From Oscillospiraceae bacterium (lineage in GTDB: Bacteria; Bacillota; Clostridia; Oscillospirales; Oscillospiraceae): 64,000 nt of DNA. The stretch covers positions 1 through 64,000 of the forward strand of contig JAFUFT010000037.1 in NCBI GenBank assembly GCA_017469795.1, given 5' to 3'. Position 1 is the stretch's first letter. Each line of letters opens with the position of its first letter. Of this stretch, positions 50,534 through 59,282 are shown in pieces. The notes beneath the pieces are model-generated. The model was given only the letters and a program-made list of their open reading frames with translations, was not told the origin of the DNA and made no database searches. Made by a program: the position numbers and the translations under genes.

Positions 50534-50561
50534 ATTATGCCATCTTCCGCGAGACTTTCAA
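50534..50561 (-). promoter_or_regulatory. Promoter of SBP2
   Basis: On the minus strand TTGAAA (50556-50561), a 16-bp spacer and CATAAT (50534-50539). It lacks the GAATTG extension. Confidence 0.5.
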
Positions 50562-50675
50562 GGCACTATCTTTCGAATTTGTGGATAATCTTAAGGTATT
50601 TTCATTTTCCATGCTGTGTTTTCACTTTTTTTCGGATTCTTCATAAGATTCCACACAAAACCGGAAGATATGGAA

Positions 50676-50704
50676 TTGTTTCCGTCTATGGATTCGATTA
50701 TAAT
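50676..50704 (+). promoter_or_regulatory. Promoter P3 of the beta-helix gene
   Basis: TTGTTT (50676-50681), a 17-bp spacer and TATAAT (50699-50704). The -35 carries the GAA extension (GAATTGTTT, 50673-50681). A direct repeat GATTC-N7-GATTC at about 50635-50651 lies upstream and could be an AraC-type contact. Confidence 0.65.
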
Positions 50705-50735
50705 AAATTCAAAAGAGAGTAAAGGAGGTCATTTC

Positions 50736-52907
50736 ATGGAAATCAACGCCAAAACGCTCCTGCGCGAGTCCTTCTCCTGTGAAGAGCTGACGGTTCTGGA
50801 GCGTCCCCGGGTCCCGGAGGGCAAGGTCCTCTGCATGACCGTGGACGGAGTTCTGCAGGACGTAAAGCCCGGGCAGTATTCCGGAAAGATCCACGTATAT
50901 ATACTCGATGCCATGACCGAAGACATCGCCAAGGAGATCCGGATCGAAGGGGACGCCGGCATGCCCCCGATGATGGGCTTCCCGGAGGGAATGGGCCCTC
51001 CGGAGGGAATGGGTCCCCCGCCCCATCAGGATATCTACGCCAACTACATCTCCGCGCTGGTCCTGGATGAAGATGGCGTCCGGGAGGAGGTCTCCGCGCT
51101 GGACGCAATTTCCGGAGCCGAGATCGGAAACGACCTGCGGGGCGGCGTCCTCAAGATACGGGGCAGCCGCCGGAACGTGCTGTTCGACGAAGCGGGAAAC
51201 CGCCTTGTCCCCGACCGGAAATTCGACGAGGAGGGCAAGCGGGTCTGGCAGTGGATCACGGACTACGATGTGGGCGTTTACAACGGCGTCACCGTACTGG
51301 GCGGCAAGCACCGCATCGACGGTCTGAAGATCGACTACCAGGGCAACGGCGGCGACGACTTCCATATGTACGGCTCCGCGGTGGCTGTCACCAACGAGGC
51401 AAAGCTGATCCTGAACGATGCGGAGATCGAGACCCGCGGCGTGATCGCCACCGGCATTTCCGCTGCGGCTAAGGCGGACGTTCTGGTGGAGCACTCCAGG
51501 ATCATCACGAAGGGCACCTCCAACGAGACCTGGTACAAGTACAACGAAAAGGGCATGACCTCCGCCGCCTGGGTGCTGGCAGGCCGCGGCACCGTCCGCT
51601 CCACCAACGCCCTGGGCGCCTGTACGATGACCTTCTACGACACCTACGGGGAGTCCAACGGATGGGGCGTCTACTCCGGCGACGAGGCGGCGGATATCCA
51701 CCAGAATATCGTCAATTCCACCGCCCGCATCCCCTCCCCCGGCAGCCCGGACTTCCGGGAGGGCGACTTCGGCGCCGGCTACGCGGTCTATGCCCTGTCC
51801 AACACCCACAGCAATATGCTGGGCGTAGATTTCCAGGTACCGGATTACGCGGCGATCATCGCCGGCGGCTGGACCACCCACTATGTGGGTCCCAGTTCTC
51901 AGGAAAATCTTAAGAAGCTGGTGGGAACGGACAGCCTGCTCAGCCGGGAGACCGATGCCTTTGCGGAGATCGAGGAGCGCAATTCCGTGATCCATTCGGA
52001 CAACTATGGCTTTCTGTGGCACTCCAACTGCTCCGGTACCTTGAACATCCTGCCCGGTACGGAGCTGCACGTGGGCGACACGCTGTTCCTGATCAAAGGC
52101 AGCGAGATCCTCTCCAACAGTCCCACCGTCAACGTCTCCGGCGCGCTCATTGACAACGGCGGCAGGGACAAGCCGCTGACCATCGTCCATCTGATGGAGT
52201 CCGACGACGCGGGACAGACTGACGAGATTGCCCTGCATCATGACTACAAGTGGGCCATCTGCCACATGAGTCCGGAGAAGCGGGCGCCTCTGGCCGGCGA
52301 TCCCACCGCCACCGCGACCTTCCGTTTTGCGGATGAGACGCTCAGCGGCAACTTCTATAACTCCGTCAACACCGCCCATCAGCTTCTGAAGCTGGAATTC
52401 GACCGCTCCAAGGTCAGCGGCACCATCTCCGCAGGAGACGCGGAGCATGTGAACAAGTCCTACTGGTACAGCATGAAGGACGGAGAGAAGATCTGCATTG
52501 ACGAAAACGGCAGAGCCTACCGGACGCTGCGGGAAAAGCCCTACACCTCCCGGTCCATGGGCGGCGCCTCCGTGACCCGGGTCTACGTCCATCCGGAGGT
52601 GGACGCAAGCGGCGCGTACGTCTACGACGATACCGACCCCTGTGTCTACGAAAAGGCGGGCTACGCCGTCTACTACACCGACGCCCAGTATATCAGCCGG
52701 GTCTTTGTAACGCCTTCGGAGACGGTCAACAATCCCATCTCCGTCAGCCTGAAAAACGGCTCCGAATGGACCGTCACCGGCCGGGGCTGGATCACGGAGC
52801 TGTCCATCGACGAGGGCAGCACCCTCCGGGGAAGGCTTTTCCTTGACGGCAGAGAGATCTCCCCCGCCCCCGGCGTCTACCGCGGAAGGATCCGGGTCGA
52901 GCCGTAA
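50736..52907 (+). CDS. Beta-helix protein of unknown function
   Basis: A 723-residue protein with no signal peptide. Residues 75-96 are Met/Gly/Pro-rich (GMPPMMGFPEGMGPPEGMGP). From ~150 onward the sequence has the repeating short-strand pattern of a right-handed beta-solenoid (for example DGLKIDYQG, GSAVAVTNEAKLILNDAEIETRGVI, ADVLVEHSRIITKG and LNILPGTELHVGDTLFLIKG). It resembles pectin-lyase-fold proteins or passenger domains, but the lack of an export signal and of catalytic motifs leaves its location and function open. ATG preceded by AAGGAGGTCATTTC. Convergent with the fumarate-reductase-like gene. Confidence 0.65.
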   Translation: MEINAKTLLRESFSCEELTVLERPRVPEGKVLCMTVDGVLQDVKPGQYSGKIHVYILDAMTEDIAKEIRIEGDAGMPPMMGFPEGMGPPEGMGPPPHQDIYANYISALVLDEDGVREEVSALDAISGAEIGNDLRGGVLKIRGSRRNVLFDEAGNRLVPDRKFDEEGKRVWQWITDYDVGVYNGVTVLGGKHRIDGLKIDYQGNGGDDFHMYGSAVAVTNEAKLILNDAEIETRGVIATGISAAAKADVLVEHSRIITKGTSNETWYKYNEKGMTSAAWVLAGRGTVRSTNALGACTMTFYDTYGESNGWGVYSGDEAADIHQNIVNSTARIPSPGSPDFREGDFGAGYAVYALSNTHSNMLGVDFQVPDYAAIIAGGWTTHYVGPSSQENLKKLVGTDSLLSRETDAFAEIEERNSVIHSDNYGFLWHSNCSGTLNILPGTELHVGDTLFLIKGSEILSNSPTVNVSGALIDNGGRDKPLTIVHLMESDDAGQTDEIALHHDYKWAICHMSPEKRAPLAGDPTATATFRFADETLSGNFYNSVNTAHQLLKLEFDRSKVSGTISAGDAEHVNKSYWYSMKDGEKICIDENGRAYRTLREKPYTSRSMGGASVTRVYVHPEVDASGAYVYDDTDPCVYEKAGYAVYYTDAQYISRVFVTPSETVNNPISVSLKNGSEWTVTGRGWITELSIDEGSTLRGRLFLDGREISPAPGVYRGRIRVEP

Positions 52908-52926
52908 CATCCCTTATCCGCAAAAG

Positions 52927-52964
52927 AGCCCCGGAGGAGAAACGCACGTTTCTCCTCCGGGGCT
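52927..52964. terminator. Bidirectional terminator
   Basis: A perfect 18-bp stem AGCCCCGGAGGAGAAACG and its complement with a 2-nt loop, between the convergent beta-helix and flavoprotein genes, with TTTG on the plus side and CTTTTG on the minus side. Confidence 0.9.
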
Positions 52965-52980
52965 TTGTTTCTCTTTCCGT

Positions 52981-54711
52981 TCAAAGACTTCCGAGGTATT
53001 CCGCCACATGCTCCGCCGCCGCATATCCTCCAGTCAGGGCCGAGCCGCAGGTGTTTCCTGCGGTGGGCGTGTGATACTGCACCGCGTACCGCTGCCCACA
53101 GGTATTTCCCGCGGCATACAGGCCTGGAATGGGGTGTTTATTCCCGTCCACCACATTGTAGCGGCCGTCTGTACAGACTCCGGCAAGCTGATTGAGGCCT
53201 CCGTTCACGGTGCCGCTCGATACCGCTTTGGAAACCCCGAAAAACGGCCCCTCCTCGATGGGAAACAGATATCCGGGATCGCATCCCCAGTCCCCGTCCC
53301 TTCCGGCTCTGCAGAAGGCGTTGTACCGCTCCACCTCCTGCAGGAAGTTTGTCAGGGATTCCCCGCTGTAGCCGAGGATCTGTCCCAGCTCCTCCAGCGT
53401 ATCCGCGGCATAGCAGGTCATAAACGCCTCTCCGGTGACGCCGAAGCAGTGGACCGGGAATCCATCCGGACCGGTTCTGAAGTTCCGCATATCCGTCCGC
53501 AGGATCTCATGCCAGCCGTCGTTGCTCCGGTCCATCATCTCATGCCCGTAGCCCTGGCGGTCCAGATAACGGTCCCAGCGGGAGTCTGTCACCAGCGCCA
53601 TGATGCCGCCCACCGGAAGCATATCGCAGGCCCCCGTTGCGCCGTATCGGACGGTGGTCTCGTTCATAAACCGCCTTCCGTCGGGGCCGAAGCAGGGCCA
53701 GACCCCGCCAAATCCGAATTCCGGTCTTCGGTTGACAAAGCAGTCCAGTCCCGCCCGGGGACCGGCCTCCATGGTCCCGCCTGCCCAAAGGCACATTTTA
53801 ATGCCGGAACCGTCTCTGCCCATGACCCGGAGGTTTCCAGGATCATTTCTGTTTTTTCCGAAGCTCCAGGCCAGATTCCGCAGCTGATCGCTGAGGTCCA
53901 GCAACATATCGGCATTTCCCCCGTAGTCGCCGCCACAGATCAGCGCCGCCTGACAGTGAATTCGGAGCTGTTTCCCCTCCTGCCCTTCCGCCAGTGCGCC
54001 GATGACAGTTCCGTCCGGTTCCTGAAAGAGCCGCAGCGCTCTCGTTCCAAAGCGGAATCGGGCGCCGAGGTCCCCGGCACGGAGGATCAGCTTCCGCATG
54101 ACGAACCCCCACATATTGAGGTTGGTGTCCTGATCCCGCCACTGTACCATGCCGATGAAGCTGCGCTGTCCGTTCGTGACGCCGGAGAAGCCGGGGTTTC
54201 CCCGATAGTTCACGGGATGCGCGTATCGCGCTGTCAGCTCCGGGTCGATGTGCCCCAGAAGCCAGTCGAACATCTCGCCGGAGCGGAAAGCATAGTCCCG
54301 AACCAGCCGGGGATGGGCATGCCCCAGGGCCTTGTTCATATACTCGTTGAAGATATCCAGCGGATCGTAGGGAGGCGTTCCCCGATCGAGAAAGAACTTC
54401 GAGTTATAGACCGCCATGTCCGTTGGATACACGTCGTAATCCTCCCAGGTCTGCGCCTCCAGGCACAGCACATCGATCCCAAGTTCCGCAAGCCGCAGCG
54501 CAGCGACGGTCCCGGCCTGTCCGGCCCCTGCCACCAGCACCTGGCAGCGCACCTGCTCCGCGTCTTCCGATTCTGACGGAGGCGCACCCAGCCACCGGGG
54601 CGTGTTGTCCATAAACGGCCCCGCCGCCTCCGGGATATCCGGTCGGGGCGGAAACGACGGCTTATGGGCCGCCAGGTATTCCTCCGGGGTCCGGTCAAAT
54701 CGCAGTTCCAT
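52981..54711 (-). CDS. Fumarate reductase-like FAD-binding protein
   Basis: A 576-residue flavoprotein of the FAD_binding_2 / fumarate reductase-succinate dehydrogenase flavoprotein family. The dinucleotide-binding motif is VLVAGAGQAGTVAALRLAELG (around residues 58-78, ending in a Glu that holds the ribose). The C-terminal FAD loop reads AAGNTCGQRYAVQYHTPTAGNTCG. There is no Tat or Sec signal, no FMN-binding or cytochrome domain, so it is cytoplasmic and needs an electron donor. Members reduce activated double bonds (fumarate, urocanate, cinnamates, steroids). Encoded 3 nt after the MATE gene and in an operon with the PhlG-like hydrolase. ATG follows GGCTGAGAG. Confidence 0.82.
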   Translation of the reverse strand: MELRFDRTPEEYLAAHKPSFPPRPDIPEAAGPFMDNTPRWLGAPPSESEDAEQVRCQVLVAGAGQAGTVAALRLAELGIDVLCLEAQTWEDYDVYPTDMAVYNSKFFLDRGTPPYDPLDIFNEYMNKALGHAHPRLVRDYAFRSGEMFDWLLGHIDPELTARYAHPVNYRGNPGFSGVTNGQRSFIGMVQWRDQDTNLNMWGFVMRKLILRAGDLGARFRFGTRALRLFQEPDGTVIGALAEGQEGKQLRIHCQAALICGGDYGGNADMLLDLSDQLRNLAWSFGKNRNDPGNLRVMGRDGSGIKMCLWAGGTMEAGPRAGLDCFVNRRPEFGFGGVWPCFGPDGRRFMNETTVRYGATGACDMLPVGGIMALVTDSRWDRYLDRQGYGHEMMDRSNDGWHEILRTDMRNFRTGPDGFPVHCFGVTGEAFMTCYAADTLEELGQILGYSGESLTNFLQEVERYNAFCRAGRDGDWGCDPGYLFPIEEGPFFGVSKAVSSGTVNGGLNQLAGVCTDGRYNVVDGNKHPIPGLYAAGNTCGQRYAVQYHTPTAGNTCGSALTGGYAAAEHVAEYLGSL

Positions 54712-54714
54712 CTC

Positions 54715-56121
54715 TCAGCCTCCCACGGTTGCGGCGGACAGTTCCCGGTATGTCTGCCGGATCACGAACGCCGCAATGATAAAGGTCAGAATGTCCGCCG
54801 CCGGGAACGCGTACAGAACGCCGTCGAGTCCAAAAGCCAGCGGCAGCAGAATGGGCAGAAACACACCAAAAACAATTTCCCTTGCCAGGGAGATCAGGGT
54901 GGATTCCACCGGTTTCCCCAGCGCCTGCAGGTAGATAAAGGTTCCCTTATTCACCATGGCCAGCACCATCATGCAAAGGTAGATCCGGAAACAGCGGACG
55001 GCAAAAGCGGTATAGTAGGCGCTTTCGCTGCCCGCGCCGAAGATGCCGATCAGCTGCCGGGGCAGGAACTCCACGATCAGCAGCGCGATCAGGCCCACGG
55101 CGGTCTCCGCTGAGAGCAGATAGGTAAAGAGCTGTTTGGCCCGGTCCTGCCGTTTCGCGCCGATGTTGTAGCCCGCTATCGGAATACAGCCTGCCGCCAG
55201 ACCCACGGCAATGGAGATGGCGATCTGGAAGAACTTCATGACGATGCCCAGCACCGCCAGCGGGATCTGTGCGTACTCAGGCTGCCCGAATACCGGGTCC
55301 TTTGCGCCGTATTTGGTGACCATGTTCTGCACCGCCGCCATGGAAACCACCAGAGAGACCTGAGAGAGGAAGCTGGTCACGCCAAGAGGCAGAAACTGCT
55401 TCATGAGGCTCCACCAGAGCCCGAAGCTCTCCCTTTTCAGCTTTACTGCCTTCATATGCAGCAGATACCAGAGGGCCAGCGCCGCGGTCAGGACCTGCCC
55501 CAGCACCGTGGCGATGGCTGCGCCCTTCATGCCCATTTTCAGCGGAAAGATAAAGATCGGATCCAAGATGATATTGGTGACGGCGCCGAGCACCGTAGAC
55601 GTCATGGCAAACCGGGGACTGCCGTCTGAGCGGATAACGGGGTTCATGCACTGGCCGAACATATAAAACGGCACGCCCAGCGCGATCCAGAAGAAGTACT
55701 CCCCGGCGTGGGCGAAGGTCTCCGCATTGACCCGTCCGCCGAAGGCCGTCAGGATCGGATCTGCAAAGATCAGATACACGGCGGTTAGCACCGCACTGCT
55801 GATCACACAGAGTATGACGGCGTTGCCGATGCTCCGATGAGCATCCTCATCCCGGCCCGCTCCAAGGCTGATGCTGACAAAGGCGCATGCGCCGTCCCCG
55901 ATCATCACCGCGATGGACAGCGCCACAATGGTCATGGGAAAGACCACCGTGTTGGCGGCGTTCCCGTAGGATCCCAGATAACTTGCGTTGGCGATAAAAA
56001 TCTGGTCCACAATGTTGTAGAGCGCAGCGACCAGAAGCGAGATGATGCATGGTATGGCATACTTCCGCATCAGCACGCCGACCTTCTCCGTTTCCAGAAA
56101 AGCGTTTGATTTCTGTTCCAT
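54715..56121 (-). CDS. MATE family efflux transporter (second)
   Basis: A 468-residue, twelve-helix MATE exporter. Family segments: VGVLMRKYAIPCIISLLVAALYNIVDQIFI at the first helix and GDGACAFVSISLGAGRDEDAH in the second. Closer to the clostridial MepA-like group than to the copy at 7505. ATG preceded by ATAGGAGGAAAGACC. Located between the PhlG-like hydrolase and the FAD reductase, so it may export the product or the toxic substrate of these enzymes. Confidence 0.88.
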   Translation of the reverse strand: MEQKSNAFLETEKVGVLMRKYAIPCIISLLVAALYNIVDQIFIANASYLGSYGNAANTVVFPMTIVALSIAVMIGDGACAFVSISLGAGRDEDAHRSIGNAVILCVISSAVLTAVYLIFADPILTAFGGRVNAETFAHAGEYFFWIALGVPFYMFGQCMNPVIRSDGSPRFAMTSTVLGAVTNIILDPIFIFPLKMGMKGAAIATVLGQVLTAALALWYLLHMKAVKLKRESFGLWWSLMKQFLPLGVTSFLSQVSLVVSMAAVQNMVTKYGAKDPVFGQPEYAQIPLAVLGIVMKFFQIAISIAVGLAAGCIPIAGYNIGAKRQDRAKQLFTYLLSAETAVGLIALLIVEFLPRQLIGIFGAGSESAYYTAFAVRCFRIYLCMMVLAMVNKGTFIYLQALGKPVESTLISLAREIVFGVFLPILLPLAFGLDGVLYAFPAADILTFIIAAFVIRQTYRELSAATVGG

Positions 56122-56132
56122 GGTCTTTCCTC

Positions 56133-56936
56133 CTATGTCTCCCGGCCGAGTTCCGCCCGCAGCAGCGGCAGAAGCTTTCTCAGGTGGTTGAATTCATAGC
56201 TGCTGTGCAGCAGATTGTTCCGCAGGATCTGTTCCGTACAGGGCCGTTTCCCCGGCGCGTCATCCCGGAAGAACTGTCCGTCCTGATACCTGTACCCCCA
56301 CCAGACCCGGCTCATGAGGATCACGCCGGACTCCGGATGGGGCTGCATTATGGCGGTAAAGATCCGGTCCGCCGCGTCCTCCGAATGCTCATGGGTCAGC
56401 TGCAGGATGGTATGTCTCCGGACAAATCCGGAGAGCTCCTGCCCGGACAGACCGGTCATGCTGAGCGGAACGCTGCGGGTCAGGGAGCGGAACACAGGTC
56501 CCCCGGCGCCCATGTCCAGAGATTCCACCATGATCGATCCGTCCCCATCGTCTGTTCCGTTGACGTACCGGTGATCCCAGTGGTCCGGCGGACACCAGAT
56601 CTTGTAGCGGAGATTTCCCGCTTCCTGGGGAACGCTCTCCGGCCTCCGGATATGCCAGGAAAACCACCAGCCCAGATCCTCCATGGTGAGATCCGGAATA
56701 TGCAGATAGTGGGCAAGGTACCCGCTTCCGTCCTCCATCAGACAAAATCCGAACTGCTTCTCTTCCAGCCCGTGGCGGTAGAAGCGGCTGATCTCCCCGA
56801 TGGGCAGTACCTGCTCCCGCGAGAGCGGCGGGGCACTGATCCGGGTCAGCACCTCCTCCGGCAGCCTGTCTATTTTCAGATCCATGAACCTTGCGTAAGG
56901 GAGCATCTTCTCCTCTGGACACAGCGTGAAATCCAT
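56133..56936 (-). CDS. PhlG/phloretin-hydrolase-like C-C hydrolase
   Basis: A 267-residue protein resembling the DAPG hydrolase family (2,4-diacetylphloroglucinol hydrolase PhlG and phloretin hydrolase Phy), zinc enzymes with a Bet v1-like fold that cut a carbon-carbon bond next to a phloroglucinol ring. Family-like segments are GWWFSWHIRRPESV with RYKIWCPPDHW, and a C-terminal H-x3-E (H244, E248) ahead of HLRKLLP. His95 with H244/E248 are candidate metal ligands. No signal peptide. ATG preceded by AGAAGGAGGGATCGGC. Heads the operon with MATE and FAD reductase. Assignment is by remembered motifs, moderate certainty. Confidence 0.65.
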   Translation of the reverse strand: MDFTLCPEEKMLPYARFMDLKIDRLPEEVLTRISAPPLSREQVLPIGEISRFYRHGLEEKQFGFCLMEDGSGYLAHYLHIPDLTMEDLGWWFSWHIRRPESVPQEAGNLRYKIWCPPDHWDHRYVNGTDDGDGSIMVESLDMGAGGPVFRSLTRSVPLSMTGLSGQELSGFVRRHTILQLTHEHSEDAADRIFTAIMQPHPESGVILMSRVWWGYRYQDGQFFRDDAPGKRPCTEQILRNNLLHSSYEFNHLRKLLPLLRAELGRET

Positions 56937-56958
56937 GCCGATCCCTCCTTCTGTTTTG

Positions 56959-56988
56959 ATTATACCCCGCGGTCTTTCGGCAGTTCAA
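56959..56988 (-). promoter_or_regulatory. Promoter P4 of the PhlG-like/MATE/FAD operon
   Basis: On the minus strand TTGAAC (56983-56988), an 18-bp spacer and TATAAT (56959-56964). The -35 is part of GGAAATCGAATTGAAC (56983-56998). Confidence 0.7.
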
Positions 56989-57005
56989 TTCGATTTCCGG
57001 CAGGA

Positions 57006-57024
57006 TTATTCCCCTTTCGAATAA
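57006..57024. promoter_or_regulatory. LysR-type operator, box B1
   Basis: Inverted repeat TTATTC-N7-GAATAA (contains T-N11-A), 17 nt upstream of the P4 -35 on the minus strand. Related box B2 lies at 57041-57059. Confidence 0.6.
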
Positions 57025-57040
57025 ACTTTCCCTTTTTGGA

Positions 57041-57059
57041 TTATTCCACTTCGGAAAGA
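57041..57059. promoter_or_regulatory. LysR-type operator, box B2
   Basis: TTATTC-N7-GAAAGA, 18 nt upstream of the P5 -35. It shares GGATTATTCC with box B1 (57003-57012 and 57038-57047), giving a 35-bp-spaced direct repeat that serves the two divergent promoters. Confidence 0.55.
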
Positions 57060-57077
57060 TTTTTCAGTGACAATGAA

Positions 57078-57106
57078 TTGATGATTCTCCACGCAGTTGC
57101 TACACT
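57078..57106 (+). promoter_or_regulatory. Promoter P5 of SBP3
   Basis: TTGATG (57078-57083), a 17-bp spacer and TACACT (57101-57106). The -35 has the GAA extension (GAATTGATG from 57075). The -10 is weak, consistent with an activator-dependent promoter. Confidence 0.55.
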
Positions 57107-57134
57107 GAACACAGCTTAAGAAAGGGGGATCACC

Positions 57135-59159
57135 ATGAGTAAAAAACTGTTTGCCTTACTGCTTTCCATCGCGATGCTGGTATCTATCCTTGCCGGCTGC
57201 GGGAGCACAGGAACGGCTGCAAATGAAACAGCCTCTGCCGGATCAGACGTCAGCGGTGCGGAGGAGTCTGCCGTGGAATCCGCTGCAGCGCCGTCCCAGG
57301 AAGTCAGCGAGGAGGTCCAGGCCGCCGCTGCGGAGGCCACGGAGGAGATGGAAGAGGTTCTGAAGGCAGCAATGCCGGCTGAGGAGCTTCCCGAAGGCGT
57401 AGAGCCCCAGCCACTCATGACTGACGCGACAGCCGGGATTCTTGAGGAAGCCGTCAAGGCCGCAAACGCCATCCCCTCCGAGGAATATCCGGAGGATCAG
57501 AAGTCCGACCAGTGGAAGTTCGTGGAGAGTGAGGAATACCAAAGCGGCATGAAGGAAGTCCGTGCGGAGATCGACGCGGTGATGCCCGGCTCGGAGATCC
57601 TCTACAATCCCGAGGGACAGCTGCTCTCCAGCAAGGGCGTCACCTATGACTATCCTCTCGACGTTGGCCATTCCATCACCGTCTTTTCGGTGAACCGCGG
57701 TCTTACAAGCAACTATGTCTCCGATTTCAGCGAGCTGATCACCTTCCAGATCGCCTCCAGCGAGACAGGCATCGATGCGGACTTCACCACCGTCTCCGGC
57801 GAAGCGGCGGAGACCCAGATGAACCTGATCTTCGCCAGCGGCGACTACCCGGATGTGGTGTCCTATTTCACCGCCGCCTATTCCGGCACCCCCGCCTCCG
57901 CCTATGAGAACGATCTGATCGTTCCCCTGAACGATTATCTGGCGGATTACAGTCCCAACTACAAGGCGTGGATCGAGACCAGCGAGACCTATCTCAAGAG
58001 CGTCACCTCCGACGACGGCAATATCTACTGCTGGTACGGCCTGAACGCCGCCCCTTCCGTGGAACAGGGCAGCTGGGTCCGGGCGGATCTCATCGACAAG
58101 TTCGGCATCGACATCCCCGCCACCGTCTCTGAGATGGAGGACTATTTCGCCCTGTGCAAAAACGAAGGTCTAAGTTCAGTCATCTCCTGCAACGCCTACG
58201 GCTTCATGATCTTCAACGACGCCTTTGACGTCCCCTCCCTGAGCGCGGACAACGGCTTTGGTGCAGGATTGTACCGGGAGGGCGACGAGGTCCGGTCCAT
58301 TCTCAGTCCGGACAACGCCGACAAGCTGAAAACCTATATGGAAAAGCTCCACCAGTGGTATGACGACGGCTACTACGCTGCGGATCTGGTATCCTTCACC
58401 GGCATGGACAACACGCCTGTGAACAATCTGATCTACAACGGCGAGACCGGCTATATGTGGAACGGATCCGGCCACTACGCCAACTATGTCCAGCAGGCCG
58501 CTGTGGAAGGCTGGGACATCGAACCCACGCCCAACATCGTCATGAACGCCGGAGACACCACGCATTACCGGGCAAACGACGTGATCAAGACCAATGTGGG
58601 CTCCATCGTCATGACCACCGCCTGCGAGGATATCGAGGCAGCCTGCCGCTACGTGGACTGGTTCTACAGCGATATGGGCATCAACGTCACCAACTACGGC
58701 CCGCAGGGACTGACCTGGGACTGGAGTTCTGACGGACAGACCCGCCTGTTCTCCTCTGCGGTCTATGCCGACGAGCTGTTCGGACTCGCCTCCGCGCCCG
58801 TCATGATGATGTACAACGGCAGCACCACCTGGGCCTCCATCGCCGATTCCCTGTACAATCTGTACTACGGCTCCAGCATGGTTCCCATCGTGTGCCAGAA
58901 GCTCTGGGCGGAAAATACGGACAGCGAAAAGTATCTGTCCACCGGCGCACTGTCTCTGACCACCGACGAGTCCAATGAAGTCAGCGCCATCCAGTCGGAT
59001 CTGAACACCTACCTGGAGGAGTCCCTGATCAAATTCCTGATCGGAGACCTCAGTCTGGAGGACGACTGGGACGGCTTTATCGGCACCGTAGACGGCATGG
59101 GACTTCAGACCGTTGTGGACATCTATCAGGATGCCTACGACCGGTACCTGGCGCGGTAA
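57135..59159 (+). CDS. Solute-binding lipoprotein SBP3
   Basis: A 674-residue solute-binding lipoprotein: lipobox ILAGCG, linker, then an extra N-terminal segment (~90-185; PLMTDATAGILEEA, KFVESEEYQSGMKEVRAEID) shared only with SBP4. The binding domain then follows (TQMNLIFASGDYPDVVSYF, WVRADLIDKFGIDIPATVSEME). C-terminus YQDAYDRYLAR. ATG preceded by GAAAGGGGG. Divergent from the PhlG-like operon, followed by a lysR gene. No permease nearby. Confidence 0.87.
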   Translation: MSKKLFALLLSIAMLVSILAGCGSTGTAANETASAGSDVSGAEESAVESAAAPSQEVSEEVQAAAAEATEEMEEVLKAAMPAEELPEGVEPQPLMTDATAGILEEAVKAANAIPSEEYPEDQKSDQWKFVESEEYQSGMKEVRAEIDAVMPGSEILYNPEGQLLSSKGVTYDYPLDVGHSITVFSVNRGLTSNYVSDFSELITFQIASSETGIDADFTTVSGEAAETQMNLIFASGDYPDVVSYFTAAYSGTPASAYENDLIVPLNDYLADYSPNYKAWIETSETYLKSVTSDDGNIYCWYGLNAAPSVEQGSWVRADLIDKFGIDIPATVSEMEDYFALCKNEGLSSVISCNAYGFMIFNDAFDVPSLSADNGFGAGLYREGDEVRSILSPDNADKLKTYMEKLHQWYDDGYYAADLVSFTGMDNTPVNNLIYNGETGYMWNGSGHYANYVQQAAVEGWDIEPTPNIVMNAGDTTHYRANDVIKTNVGSIVMTTACEDIEAACRYVDWFYSDMGINVTNYGPQGLTWDWSSDGQTRLFSSAVYADELFGLASAPVMMMYNGSTTWASIADSLYNLYYGSSMVPIVCQKLWAENTDSEKYLSTGALSLTTDESNEVSAIQSDLNTYLEESLIKFLIGDLSLEDDWDGFIGTVDGMGLQTVVDIYQDAYDRYLAR

Positions 59160-59175
59160 TTCCAAAACAATGTCA

Positions 59176-59203
59176 GCAGGCAGAGAGCGCTCTCTCTGCC
59201 TGC
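59176..59203 (+). terminator. Hairpin after SBP3
   Basis: A perfect 12-bp stem GCAGGCAGAGAG/CTCTCTGCCTGC with a CGCT loop, 16 nt past the SBP3 stop. No long T run follows, so it may act as a partial terminator or a transcript stabiliser before lysR. Confidence 0.5.
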
Positions 59204-59282
59204 CGGCCTTTCCGTACGTACATCATGCGCTGAGTAAATATCTGCCGCAAAAATCCCCGCGGCAAGATCGGGAGAGAAACAA

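Noticed and set aside
50709..52910. 733-codon minus-strand open frame opposite the beta-helix gene
   Set aside because: Antisense shadow; the plus-strand gene has an RBS, a promoter and a terminator, while this frame has none.
52981..54711. Respiratory fumarate reductase with exported flavoprotein
   Set aside because: There is no Tat/Sec signal, no FMN-binding domain and no FrdB/FrdC partner, so a soluble reductase is more likely.
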